From: Bactrocera neohumeralis
Lineage: Eukaryota; Arthropoda; Insecta; Diptera; Tephritidae
DNA length: 64,000 nucleotides
Reading direction: 5' to 3'
Assembly: GCF_024586455.1 (NCBI RefSeq)
Contig: NC_065920.1
Location: 68,170,821 to 68,234,820 of the forward strand
Below are positions 47,801 through 55,089 of this stretch, one piece after another. A program made the position numbers and the translations under genes. Under the pieces are notes generated by a model, which saw only the letters and a list, made by a program, of their open reading frames with translations, was not told the origin of the DNA and did not search any database. Position 1 is the first letter of the stretch. Each line of letters starts with the position of its first letter.

Positions 47801-50488
47801 TTCTATTAGCCCACACAACTCTGTAAATATCAGGTGCTTAGTATTCCATGCCCACCACACACATAAACAATTTTCCGTATCAGCGATTTTCCTAATTTCT
47901 ATTTGTTTGTTGTGGTTTAATTAAATCAGTTGCGTGCATTCGATATGGCGAAACGAACACCTTCGCAGCGCGGCGCTTTATAATTTTGCGAATATTACAG
48001 CGAGTTTTTCATATGCCTTCGATTTCATTTGGCGCAGGCGATAAAATTTCAATTTCGTATGCATTTCATTATTTTGCGGTAGCGTTGCATAATTGAACCG
48101 AATGCGTAATTGGTGAAATTCGATGCGAAAAAACTTGAAAGTGCTGTGGTTCGACAACTTAGATAAATTGTAGCGGGGAAAAAATATCGAAAATACTATT
48201 AATTGTTTAGGAAATCATAACTTTGTTTTATGCATGTGTGTTCATTTCTAGATGTTAAAAAGTTTAAAATATTTTCGTCAGTAATACCTACTGGTTTTAT
48301 CTATTATTATTTTCGTTTTTGTGTTTCTTTTTCAGGATGGCACCACACCTCTCATACTTTCAGCAGCGGGCGGTCATACCCCATGTGTGCTGGAATTGCT
48401 TGAACAGGGCGCAGATCCAAATTCGCGACGCGCTACTGGCACAACACCGTTATTTTTCGCAGCACAGGGTGGCTACTTAGATGTGGTGAAAATATTGATA
48501 AAAGCCGGTGCCAGTGTGGATACGCCATCGGTGGTGAGTTGAACATTTATTTTGTTTAATATATTAGAGACTTAACGAAAAATAACGATGAAATAAATAT
48601 ATGAAAAGTTGAAGTTCAAGTTGTTTAGCAAATCTGATTTTAAAAAAGAACCAAAGTTTTCCAAAAAGCAAATATATAAATTAGTTCAGTGCTGAAACTT
48701 TTAAAAATGGTGAAAAATGAAAAAAGTTACAGTAGAATGAAACTCATTGAAAAAAGAAAACAAAATAACACAAATGAAATGCAAAATAAATGCAAATGCT
48801 GATCTGATTGCAAAAAGAAAAAGGGAAAGGGAGAGAGTTGATTGAATTTGGAAGGCCTAAAAACTGTTTAGTTCGATTTCCGGCAAAACAACGTATCTTA
48901 TGGAAAAGCATAAATAGCAAAGTTGTAGGCCAAGCATCAAACATGATTTACAACTTTCGCGTTAACACTTTTGTCACATAACCTCGAAACTTTTGTGTCG
49001 TACATTATGATTTCTATTGCTTTTAAAAATTTATTCATCTTATCAATAAATATAAATAAGTCTAATATGATTGTAATATTTCTTTTCCTCTAGGATGGTG
49101 GTACTCCACTATTTGTCGCCGCACAGGGTGGTTACGTGAAATTGGTGCGCGAATTGTTGGATTGTGGCGCCAATGTGAATGCGTGTATGAAGGTAAAATA
49201 ATAAATTATGTTAAGGTTAAATTAAGTTAAGTTTGAGTACGCTATTCTTAGTTTGGGAAAACGAAATAAAAATTTAAGTTAAGGTTAAGTTAAGTTAAGT
49301 GAAGTCAAGTTAAATTAAGTTACGTTAAGTGAAATCAAGCTAAATTAAATTAAGTTAAGTTTAATTCATTTAAGCTAAGTTACGTTAATTAAATTAAGTT
49401 AAGTTAAGTTAAGTTAAGCTAAGTTAAGTTAAGTTAAGTTAAGTTAGTTAAGTTAAGTTAAGTTACGTTAAGTTAAGTTAAGTTAAGTTAATTTAAGTTA
49501 AGTTAAGCTAAGTTAAGTTAAGTTAAGTTAATTTAAGTTAAAATTAAGTTAAGTTAAGTTAAGTTAAGTTAAGTTAAGTTAAGTTAAGTTAAGTTAAGTT
49601 AAGTTAAGTTAAGTTAAGTTAAGTTAAGTTAAGTTAAGCTAAGTTAAGTTAAGTTAAATTAAGTTAAGTTAAGTTTAAAAAAGTAAAGTTAAGTTAAGTT
49701 AAGTTAAAACACGTTAAGTTAAGTTAAATCACGTGAAGATTGAGTTAGTTAAGCAATGCTTAGTGCAGGAATTTGAAATAACAATTTAAGTTAGGGTTAA
49801 GTGTTTTTTCAATAAGTTAATTTCGATTTAAGTTAAGTTGCGTTAGAATTGTATAATTGTATTATTCTAAATGCTGAACTGAGTCTAAAGTTATCATCTT
49901 CTCTTCCTCAAACAAGCAGGATCGCGCCACACCCGTTTTTATATCCGCACAAAACGGTCATCGCACAGTGTTATCCCTGCTCATCACGGCGGGCGCCAAC
50001 CCCGATATGAAGCGCATCGATGGCGCCACACCACTGTGGATCGCCGCACAAATGGGGCACGATCACATATGCAAAGTGTTGTTGCAAAATGGCGCGTTTG
50101 TGGACGCTGTGCGCTGTGACGGCGCGACGCCACTCTTTAAGGCGGCGCACAAGGGACACGCGGCGGTTGTGACTGAACTCTTGAAACACAGACCTAATCT
50201 AGGGCTACTACCGGTACGTGGCAACTTCTAACACTTTTAGTAATAAAAAAGTAATTTTCAAAAATTAAATATTTACAGAATGGTGAAACAGCGTTGCATG
50301 CGGCAGCCATGTTCGGTCATTTAACGGTGTGCAAGCAACTGATCGCCGCAGGCAGCGATATATTGCAGAAAAACCAGGAGGGGCTCACCGCTTTGCAGGT
50401 GGCGCGCCAGCAGAAATACTCGTCGATCTGTGATTATCTGCAGGATCGCTTGCGTCTGGTGCGTGCGCGTGCTGGTACGGCCACATAA
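23790..50488 (+). CDS. ANKRD29: Ankyrin repeat domain protein 29 ortholog (six coding exons)
   Basis: Spliced product of 307 aa from exons 23790-23801, 40566-40676, 48336-48533, 49094-49192, 49920-50213 and 50279-50488. Length, the start MSLKKETP and the order of repeats match the ANKRD29 family (about 300 aa). The protein is almost wholly ankyrin repeats: about aa 10-41, 42-74, 75-107, 108-140, 141-173, 174-206, 207-238, 239-271, and a weak last one at 272-300. Most carry the G-x-TPL and AA-x-x-GH cores. No signal peptide, membrane segment or other domain is seen, so it is probably an intracellular protein-protein interaction scaffold. No specific partner is known to me. All introns are GT-AG and phase 0. 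Introns are about 16.8 kb, 7.7 kb, 560, 727 and 65 bp. No stop or frameshift interrupts the frame. Confidence 0.92.
23872..24860 (-). mobile_element. Mariner (DD34D) relict in intron 1
   Basis: The left edge is the mariner end ATACCAACTGATCAAATTTG. On the minus strand one sees N-terminal HTH traces (CHGYGKVNML), an eroded second HTH (IGEISEYLSISRD), EMLDNVAG, YEYSVESVQQSSE, then VFFDYRGVVHNEFVTKSQRV, NREYYLAALRRLCKEIRRKR and LAENTWIF. The expected HHDNAP catalytic block reads FRHYSS, so the second aspartate is lost, and the C-terminal domain is scrambled. Same subfamily as the relicts at 1897 and 16590. The right edge is approximate. Confidence 0.8.
24861..25494. other. No gene seen
   Basis: Intron 1 sequence without recognised exon or element. 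No long ORF on either strand. Confidence 0.45.
25495..25605 (+). repeat. Dispersed repeat, family 1 (short piece)
   Basis: Contains GCAGTGGTCCGATCGAAGTA, then GTCAAATAAAAAGTTTTCCA and ATACAAGCGCTTGAG, modules shared with the copies at 5143 and 39715. It is cut by the LINE that follows. Confidence 0.55.
25612..26700 (+). mobile_element. LINE 3' portion: RT thumb, RNase H, zinc knuckle
   Basis: Begins in the RT thumb (KLQRLACLCVSGAMPTCP; VLEVLLELTPLHLIIG). RNase H follows in pieces: SIIQAEIFAISRCVEF near 25950, RIALLSNSQ, then VSGHKSIAGNVLADELAR near 26165 with the GH-x5-GN-x2-AD core. The last frame (26239-26673) has LRLLVAIYTSNC and the knuckle CRFCDLESETPEHLLIDC, with C-x2-C, His and Cys in place, ending ISEFINLLGI before the stop. 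RT palm and endonuclease are absent. Two or more frameshifts. Another piece of family-1 repeat follows from 26728. Confidence 0.85.
26701..28019. other. No gene seen in this part of intron 1
   Basis: Starts with a short family-1 repeat piece (ATGACAGCTATATTCTATAG, near 26728). The rest is AT-rich, with a tandem CGAGCA motif near 27098-27110. ORFs at 27475-27767 are hydrophobic low-complexity reads without support. Confidence 0.5.
28020..29170. repeat. Degenerate satellite, ~130-bp unit with GTTGCCA box
   Basis: About nine units, each with a GATGAGGGTTGCCACTT-like box followed by ACAATTTTATTTGAATAAA. Boxes lie near 28030, 28152, 28243, 28277, 28357, 28463, 28605, 28712, 28847, 28978 and 29105. 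The last ones are spaced about 107, 135, 131 and 127 bp. Units also share ACGAATTATGAAAAT and GTTAGAAATGAAAA. No coding potential. Confidence 0.75.
29171..29849. other. No gene seen
   Basis: AT-rich intron sequence, with a 15-base A run near 29446. Nothing recognised. Confidence 0.45.
29850..31142 (-). mobile_element. rosa-type mariner (DD41D), nearly full length
   Basis: About 1.29 kb on the minus strand. The 5' end is TCGGGTGATTTTTTTGAGG, flanked by TA. The N-terminal HTH frame (31029-30613) is intact: MNRLTNEQRLQIIEFYYQNQ, TRMRTVRTEENIASV and LGLCYSTTWKILRKDL. The catalytic frame (30596-30234) has LFSDEAHFWLNGYVNKQNCR with the first aspartate, MHPEKCTVWCGLY and GPYFFKDAVG. A shift then gives MWFQQDGATCHTARDS. 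The third block reads WPPRSx-NLTPL-T/D with single-base losses. The 3' end is marked by the AAGAGCTTGGATAACTTT tail. The 41-residue spacing is inferred from the less damaged copies. At least three frameshifts, so inactive. Confidence 0.85.
31143..32078. other. No gene seen
   Basis: AT-rich intron DNA. A possible single transposon end TAGGGTGACCAGAAAAAG lies at 31423, but no partner was found. Confidence 0.45.
32079..32815 (-). mobile_element. Mariner (DD34D) relict, 5' truncated
   Basis: The outer end GGTAGTCGAAAAAGTATTTT is at about 32079. On the minus strand: GTQTPNELSVKNLM, LLKGNEIEPFLKRMVTGDEK with WIKYDNSVRKRSW (first aspartate present), then after a shift LQASRTIDSTFYCQQLTRLK, FVFHLDNARPHTSL, GELGWKVLMHPPYSTDLAP and C-terminal NGKMAK/KWYIFG. 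The final catalytic Asp is His (APSHYH instead of APSDYH). It abuts the LINE at 32816. Confidence 0.85.
32816..34549 (-). mobile_element. LINE with ORF1 and a large ORF2 deletion
   Basis: On the minus strand ORF1 starts at about 34549 (low-complexity, charged N-terminal part to 34136). It then shows a domain resembling DUF4780 of retrotransposon ORF1 proteins, with DWRVLKVTNLSKVDGSQ and IYERFWKIAWDVGGVKREVE (about 33740-33580). ORF2 begins with an endonuclease-like RFFKINLHRTKVVSE near 33500-33455. After only about 60 bp it reaches KLIAYADAMHCY (palm YADD motif, second Asp changed to Ala) near 33400, then VRVLFARRYKITPWK, IKEHTKYRGLILDSKLMW, and thumb RVHRLAVLCITGAVETTPTA. Nearly all of the endonuclease and the fingers/palm are deleted. 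Confidence 0.8.
34550..36449. other. No gene seen; GC-richer patch at 35.05-35.5 kb
   Basis: AT-rich intron with a moderately GC-rich patch (about 35040-35560) carrying overlapping ORFs on both strands but no motif. 35980-36200 is low-complexity A-rich. No exon with supporting splice sites. Confidence 0.5.
36450..37078. mobile_element. Non-autonomous DNA transposon (629-bp MITE) with TA flanks
   Basis: The left end is AGGGATCGTCTCAGTGTGA directly after TA (36448-36449). The right end is the inverted AAGGATCGTCTTAGTGTGA directly before TA (37079-37080). 17 of 19 end bases match. Interior ORFs (36500-36957) have no transposase motif. TA duplication points to the Tc1/mariner superfamily. Specific family unknown. 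Confidence 0.75.
37125..37725 (+). mobile_element. Mariner (DD34D) relict with internal deletion
   Basis: Transposase N-terminal half is clear: KHISTQFYEGKPPSDRYMWH, ATSGCPKEVHTNEKIKKVHK, HVNHIFHEYFDMRKLYAKWV and RRELTFYQKQRRVDHSEQYL. A frameshift at about 37490 leads to RYVTKDETWLHYFTPKSNRS with the first aspartate. The next residues belong to the C-terminus (YFEEKDKSSCKSGIEKLESR). The segment with the second and third catalytic residues is deleted. The 3' region GGGGACTTTTCAATTG matches that of the 14475 copy, so they are the same subfamily. Confidence 0.85.
37730..38700 (-). repeat. Dispersed non-coding repeat, family 2
   Basis: Modules such as GACACTTTGTGGGCG, AAAGAACATGTGTACCA, CCGGATTTCAACTCGTCTTG and CATCCTGATCATTTATA recur in opposite orientation at 44086. 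No ORF. The left edge is uncertain. Confidence 0.6.
38701..39714. other. No gene seen; GC-richer intron segment
   Basis: From about 38760 to 39500 the sequence is GC-richer, with GCAACAGCAC, TTGTTGTTGTTGCTG and GTGTGCGTGTGTGAG simple repeats. ORFs lack motifs. Candidate regulatory DNA only by composition. Confidence 0.45.
39715..40515 (-). repeat. Dispersed repeat, family 1 (longest copy) with 154-bp internal repeats
   Basis: In reverse orientation it runs from the ATGAAATGCACCTGTGATGG end near 40490 to TATACCCAGAACAGGGTATA at about 39720. Inside, CATATAGCTGCCCTACAAA recurs at 39955, 40109 and 40263, with a diverged fourth at 40418, a period of 154-155 bp. It ends about 50 bp before the ANKRD29 exon at 40566. 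Confidence 0.75.
40566..40676 (+). CDS. ANKRD29: ANKRD29 coding exon 2
   Basis: 37 codons between TTTTTTATTGCAG and GTAAGT, phase 0 on both sides. Encodes KETPSDVLLHLAALRGDEIN and the rest of ankyrin repeat 1, ending HVDCKDE. GC-rich third positions contrast with the AT-rich intron. Confidence 0.93.
40677..41529. other. Start of intron 2; no gene
   Basis: Begins with (TA)n runs around 40700-40775. Remaining sequence is AT-rich with GTATGTATGTA near 41290. No exon seen. Confidence 0.45.
41530..42030 (+). repeat. Dispersed repeat, family 1
   Basis: Starts CGTTAACTTCGGCTGCACCG and ATACCCTTCACA, passes through GCAGCTATATGTTATAGTGG and GGTCCGATATCGGCC, ACAGACAGACAGTCAG and CTTTATAGGGTCTCCG, and ends in the palindrome-like ATACCCTGTTCAGGGTATAA. 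Both family ends are present; the 154-bp module is single here. Confidence 0.75.
42050..42700 (-). mobile_element. LINE 3' end remnant in intron 2
   Basis: Minus strand: eroded RNase H/linker, then LTGYCSIETHAVSIL, the knuckle SCINCLKEGEIESSQHLLVQ with C-x2-C, His and following Cys, and PAFVRSRHNTFDL. Frames shift at least twice. Related to the remnant at 19690 and to the + strand end at 15986. Confidence 0.75.
42701..42926. other. No gene seen
   Basis: Short AT-rich spacer. Its last eight bases (ATATGCAA, 42919-42926) are the target duplication of the MITE that follows. Confidence 0.5.
42927..43367. mobile_element. hAT-type MITE with long inverted repeats and 8-bp target duplication
   Basis: A 441-bp element whose arms of about 72 bp are near-perfect inverted repeats beginning TAGGGTGTGTCATTCTGA; only one substitution and one indel are seen. 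It is flanked by exact copies of ATATGCAA (42919-42926 and 43368-43375). 8-bp duplications with TAGGG-type ends fit hAT. The centre is rich in TCGATT motifs, including the small hairpin ACTCGAAAATCGAGT. No ORF of note. Confidence 0.9.
43376..44085. other. No gene assigned; weak spliced-ORF candidate
   Basis: Intron 2 sequence. A weak possibility: AAAAT|GTAAGT near 43601 and TTTTTACTTGTAG near 43740 could splice to MRPLTHNDTERITENCDESK plus DDDD, an acidic start as in some transposases, but stops follow at once. ORF 43781-44080 has no known motif. Confidence 0.3.
44086..45000 (+). repeat. Dispersed non-coding repeat, family 2
   Basis: Starts near AGAGTCAGATATAGGGTTAT, then GTGATCAGGGTGACGAGTAG, a (GTCC/GTCT)n tract at 44155-44198, GCAAGCTGTAACTTGAG, CCACTGCCACGCCCAC and AGTGGGCGTGGCCCCGCC, ending GCACTTCCTTACTTGTTT. 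It shares modules with 37730-38700 on the opposite strand. No real ORF; the 43970-44317 minus-strand reads are microsatellite artefacts. Confidence 0.75.
45001..46639. other. AT-rich tract, then GC-rich patch; no gene
   Basis: 45000-45520 is almost pure A/T. 45550-46090 is clearly GC-richer and holds overlapping ORFs on both strands (45694-46058). No frame shows a domain and none has convincing splice sites, so I do not call a gene. The patch may be regulatory. Confidence 0.45.
46640..47200 (+). mobile_element. LINE fragment: thumb, RNase H, tail
   Basis: Thumb: PIMFYGVFVWWRAFE. RNase H: VSIHSDSRVAILSLSSQTVS, then FIYRPVWAPGSSEIIGN and CKVDEIARRS, a degraded GHSEIxGN-x2-ADE core. A short piece LTGHYPIGIHAS near 47060 marks the region before the zinc knuckle. 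Frameshifted several times. Jockey/I-type, as for the others. Confidence 0.75.
47201..48335. other. End of intron 2; no gene
   Basis: No recognised element. The final bases (TTTGTGTTTCTTTTTCAG) are the acceptor of exon 3. Confidence 0.5.
48336..48533 (+). CDS. ANKRD29: ANKRD29 coding exon 3
   Basis: 198 bp, exactly two 33-residue ankyrin repeats (DGTTPLILSAAGGH... and TGTTPLFFAAQGGY...). Acceptor TTTTTCAG, donor GTG|GTGAGT, phase 0 at both ends. Confidence 0.95.
48534..49093. other. ANKRD29 intron 3
   Basis: 560-bp AT-rich intron, GTGAGT to TTTTCCTCTAG. No embedded element seen. Confidence 0.8.
49094..49192 (+). CDS. ANKRD29: ANKRD29 coding exon 4
   Basis: 99 bp, exactly one 33-residue ankyrin repeat (DGGTPLFVAAQGGYVKLVRE to NACMK). 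Acceptor CCTCTAG, donor AAG|GTAAAA, which is weaker than the others but consistent. Confidence 0.95.
49203..49737 (+). repeat. (TTAAG)n pentanucleotide array filling intron 4
   Basis: Tandem AAGTT units with scattered variants (AAGCT, AATTT, ACGTT). The longest perfect run is about 49544-49638, roughly 19 units. It occupies most of the 727-bp intron 4 (49193-49919). The array is on the sense strand of the transcript. Confidence 0.95.
49920..50213 (+). CDS. ANKRD29: ANKRD29 coding exon 5
   Basis: 294 bp, three ankyrin repeats starting DRATPVFISAQNGH, DGATPLWIAAQMGH and DGATPLFKAAHKGH; the last is one residue short and ends PNLGLLP. Acceptor AACAAGCAG, donor CCG|GTACGT. Distinctly GC-rich. Confidence 0.95.
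50279..50488 (+). CDS. ANKRD29: ANKRD29 coding exon 6 (terminal)
   Basis: 69 codons plus TAA (50486-50488), after a 65-bp intron. Repeat 8 starts NGETALHAAAMFGH. A weaker repeat 9 (EGLTALQVARQQKY) leads to a basic tail (RLRLVRARAGTAT). Confidence 0.95.
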   Translation, partial: NGETALHAAAMFGHLTVCKQLIAAGSDILQKNQEGLTALQVARQQKYSSICDYLQDRLRLVRARAGTAT

Positions 50489-51083
50489 ATACCGTTATTG
50501 TGTGTGGAGTAGACAAGCGGCAGCTTTAAGTTGTTAAAGTTGGATAACAATGGTGTTTGGGGTAACGCCATTTATATAAGCGTATTTAGTTAGTTTCGCT
50601 ATACAATTGTGGGCGCGAGTGTCTGTAATCGTGCGTAGAATTATTTGGAAAACAAAACTCGAAAATAGAATGGAATAGCCAAAGCGAAAGAGATGTGTTC
50701 TTACGTTCGAATCGCTGAGTTGAAAAATTTATGTTCAAATTGTGGTAAATATTGTGAGGTTGGTGGGTATGATGTGGAATTTATAATGATTTTTTTGTAT
50801 ACATATATAAAACTATAACTATTATTTTCTGCATTATTCTCAAATGTGTGATTTGTATTTTACTTGAATTATTGTTTCTTTTTATGAATTACATATGTAT
50901 GTACATATATCGAATTAAATTTGTAAATATACATAATTATTGATCTAAATATGTTTATGATGATAATATACATATATGTATGTATATATATTTGGTACAA
51001 TATATTTAGTTGTTTACTTTTTAGGTTTAGATGTTATTTTCAGAAAAAAAAATTATTACAACAATTTTGATTTTTTTAATAAA
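50489..51083 (+). other. ANKRD29: Probable 3' UTR
   Basis: Non-coding sequence after the stop. Candidate polyadenylation signals are ATTAAA at 50914 and AATAAA at 51078. Which is used cannot be told from sequence. Confidence 0.5.
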
Positions 51084-53450
51084 AAAAATTGTACATGTAT
51101 CAAACAATTTTAGAAAACTAAATTCCAATAAAAAATTAAAAATAAAATATAAAAATTAAAATTAAACAATTTAAATCAAAAAAGGTTTTTTTATACGAAA
51201 AGTATGTTTTTAAATTAATTTTTTTAGAAAAAATATTTTTTTATTTTTTTAAAAAAATATTTAATATTTTTTTATATTAAAAACAAAAAAATTTTATATT
51301 TTTTGAGAAAAAAATTTCATATAATTTTTCCGCGAACAAGGTTGCAAATAGCAAAAGTAGTGAAGAATTACTTTTCTAAAATAATAATATTTCCAAATAC
51401 TATAATATAAAAGTATATAAATATTTGTAAATATTATTTTTGGTTAAGAACATAATTTTAATATTTTTAGTTGTTTATTTTCAATAATTTTTAATAAGAA
51501 AAATTATATCGGAATGTTTAATTTTTTTACATAATTTCAATATTTTTAGTTGTTTATTTTCAATAATTTTTAATAAGAAAAATTATATAGAAATGTTTAA
51601 TTTTTTAAGGGCAAACATAAATTATTCTTGAAAAAAACATATATTTTGAAAACTAAAAATTAGTTATTTAATTTTTACATATAAAAAATTATTTTAAATT
51701 GTAGAAAATTAAATTTATATGTATACTTTCTATATTTAAAAAAAATTTAATAAATAAAAAATATTTTTTGGCGAAGTAAATGATCTATCATTTTCAAAAT
51801 AATATTGCATTTATTTATTTTTTTTTTTGTAATATAAACTTTGTTTTATTTCCATATTTTTTTTTATGAAGACACTAAATATTCAAATGTAAGTTTAGAA
51901 AATTATTTTCTTAAATTATTTTTGGTGTATTGCAAAAAATAAAAATTTAAAATTTGCTTAGGAAAAATATCTTTTTATAATATTTATTTTAGTTAAAAAA
52001 GTATGATATTTTTTTAATTTTTTCCTCTTTAAAAAATATATTTTTTGAATTTTCTTTTTTCATTTAATATATTGTTTTGTTAATATTTATATATTTAAAT
52101 ATTTTTTTATTCTTTCGTTAAAAAAAATTTGTTATATTTTTATATATTTTTTTCTTATTATATTTTTATAATTTTTTGTTTTAAACAAAAATTTTTTCAA
52201 AACTAATATTTGTATTTTTTTAATTAATTTAAATTTTAAAGCTAATATTTTTATTTTTTTATTTAATTTAAATTGTAGAAAATTAAATTTTTATGTATAA
52301 TTGCTATATTTAAAAAATTAAATTAAATGTTGGCGAAAGAAATGAATTTTTTTTAATAATTATATAAATAATTTAAAATTATTATTTTAAATTTATTAAA
52401 AACTATTTTAATTTCCACCATTTAAAGTATTTTGAATTTTTTTTTTGTATTTATAAAAATAATATTTTTAGAATAATTTATTTGGTGTAATGCAAAGATA
52501 AAATTAGAAATATATTTTTTGCAATTTTTTTTTTTGAAAAACATTTTTTTTAATTTTTCTTTTTCGTTAGAAAAACTATTGGTTTAATGATATTTATATA
52601 TTTAAATATTGCAATTATCAATTTTTTTAACTTATTTTGTTAAAAATAAATTATAATTTTTTTTTCTAAATTAATTTTTATAATATTTTTTATTAAACAA
52701 AAATATTTTTATTGAAAATTTTTTTCTTCAACTGTTTTTTTACTTTTTTTTAAACATAAAAAATATTTTTTATATAAATATAAAAATATAAAAAATATAT
52801 TTTATATTTAAATAATGCATTTTTTAATATTTTATATTAATTTTTATTTTTTAAAATATAGAAACAAAATTTATGTATTGAAGTACATTAAAAAATTTAG
52901 TCAGTGTTTTTTTGTGTTTATATGTATATGTATGTATATTAAAAAATTTGTCATTTTCTTTTCATTTTTTGCCGATATTTTTCAAAATATAAGTGTATTG
53001 GATTATTTAATTTGTTTTTTTTTTTTATTTGTAGGAAAGTCACAATATTTTTGTATAAGTAAAAAGAAATAAAAATAATAATGAGATTTACTTAAAATTT
53101 TATGTTTGTTTTTATAAAAGCGAATTCTGATTTTAATCTGATTTTTAAAATCAAAAAAAAATTAAGAATATTAAAAAATAAAATACTTAAACTGTTTTTT
53201 ATTTTTTAATTATTTTAATTGAAATATTAATAAAAACAAAATATTATTTCATTTTAATTTAAATATTTTTTAGTTTTTACCGTTACTTTAAAAAAAAATA
53301 TGAATTATTTTGTTTGTGTTAAAAATTAGGAAAATCTGAAAATATAATAATATTATTTTTACAACAAAAAAATAAAAATAATAATCATATTTTCTTAAAA
53401 TTTTATAAATTATTTTTTGTTTACATTACATAAAATAATTTTAATAATAA
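51084..53450. other. Extremely AT-rich low-complexity tract
   Basis: About 2.4 kb made almost only of A/T homopolymer runs and TAAATTTA-like words, with a few G/C bases per line. Two near-identical blocks (TATTTTTAGTTGTTTATTTT at about 51461 and 51541) show local duplication. ORF 52815-53072 is a compositional artefact. No transposon ends found. Confidence 0.7.
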
Positions 53451-55089
53451 ACCGATTTCCCTCAATTTTTGTTTTTTTTTGTAATTTGGGCTATAAAATT
53501 TTCAACTCAGCAGATTTTCACAGAAGCCAACTGACAAGCAGAAATAGCAAAAATTACAAATACAAAAGCAAAAAACTAAAAGTTCTGAATCTCAAGCCAT
53601 AGTATGTTAGATATGTTTGCGATAAAGGCCTCCAAATTCGTAGTGAGCTTTGCAAAACTGTCCAAGCAACCATTTGTACGTCTCACGTCAAAATATTTAA
53701 TAAAAAATAAACAAAATAACCGAATTTACACCGCTACACATTGCAAACTTCTTATGCATTAGGAAATCAGGTTAAATACTTGCTGACGCACTCGCCAAAA
53801 AAAACCAAAACAAAAAAATTTAAATTTTCGAGTACTTTAAAAAACATAAGCACAAGCTGATACTCGCATGAATACCGTTAAACTTTGACACTGTAGTTTA
53901 TACAATAATAATATTCAATAAAAACGAGAGAGTGAGAGTGACAAGTAAGAGAAGAGAGCGCAAATTAAACTCTTAGCACAATACATTCATTTGCCTTTAT
54001 AAATTTCACTAACAAAAACTTTCGATTATTCATAAAAAATATATGAAAATATAATATAATGCGTCCATATATTAAATATATACCAAACAAATAAGAAATA
54101 TTAAAAAAAAATCATATTTGAATTTACACAAAAAAGAATTTTGAACTTATTTACAAAATACTTAAACTTAAATATTAAGTGTGTCAGAACCTTGTAAATT
54201 ATTATTTATAGAAATATTATTAAATTATAAAAAACATTGTATTTTTCCAAAATTTTTTGCTAACCAATAAATTGTTGTATGAAAATATTATTAATAAATA
54301 AAATTTTGTAAATAATGGCGGCAATGCAACGAGGCGCGTAAAAAATTTGTCGCATATACCGTTAAGCGTATTGTAAGATATCGTGAATTAGGTAATGTAA
54401 AGTGATGACGTCATAAGCAATTAACGAACGGTGCAATAAAATTGTAGTATTTCATTGGCAAAATTTAGGCAGTTTATGAAAAGTATTTCAAAAATCATAT
54501 TTCAAATTGTTTTTTCGTAAAACTAATATTGAAATTCGTTATATTCATTATAACCTACACATATACATACTAACTTACGCTAACATATTTATTAAGTTAT
54601 TGAACATGTAATTTATTAAAATTGTACTTAAATTCGCATATAAATGAACTGAGTCCATAGAGAGTTGATTCGATAAGTAAAATAAAAAATTATGAATATT
54701 TGAAAACTAAAAATTATGAGTTTTTTTTTTAGCGAAATATACTTATTTTGTCCTTGGCGGGTTTCGTGGAAAGAACGGCTTAAGAATATTTATTTAAATT
54801 ATAAAAATTATTTCAAATAAACTCAGTTTCTTCTTAAGCAAAAAATGTATGCTTCATGAAAGCTTTCATTAAGCTCAAGTTTGCTTCTCCCGTGAAAGCT
54901 TTACTCAAACTTCCACTTCATTTCCTTTCAAAAAACAAAAAAAAAAAAAAACACAAATTTAAATAATATCGACTCGTTGTTAGATCGTATATCTTTCCAT
55001 GATGAAATGGCAAACCTTACTGAATAAAAATGTCAAAAGAGCGGGAAAAAATATGATGTCGTTTGCTGTCCCTATCGGTCTACTTTTGT
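53451..55089. other. No gene seen
   Basis: AT-rich intergenic DNA downstream of the ankyrin gene. No exon, tRNA or element recognised. Confidence 0.45.

Noticed and set aside
52815..53072. 85-codon Phe/Ile/Lys-rich ORF
   Set aside because: Product of extreme A/T composition.
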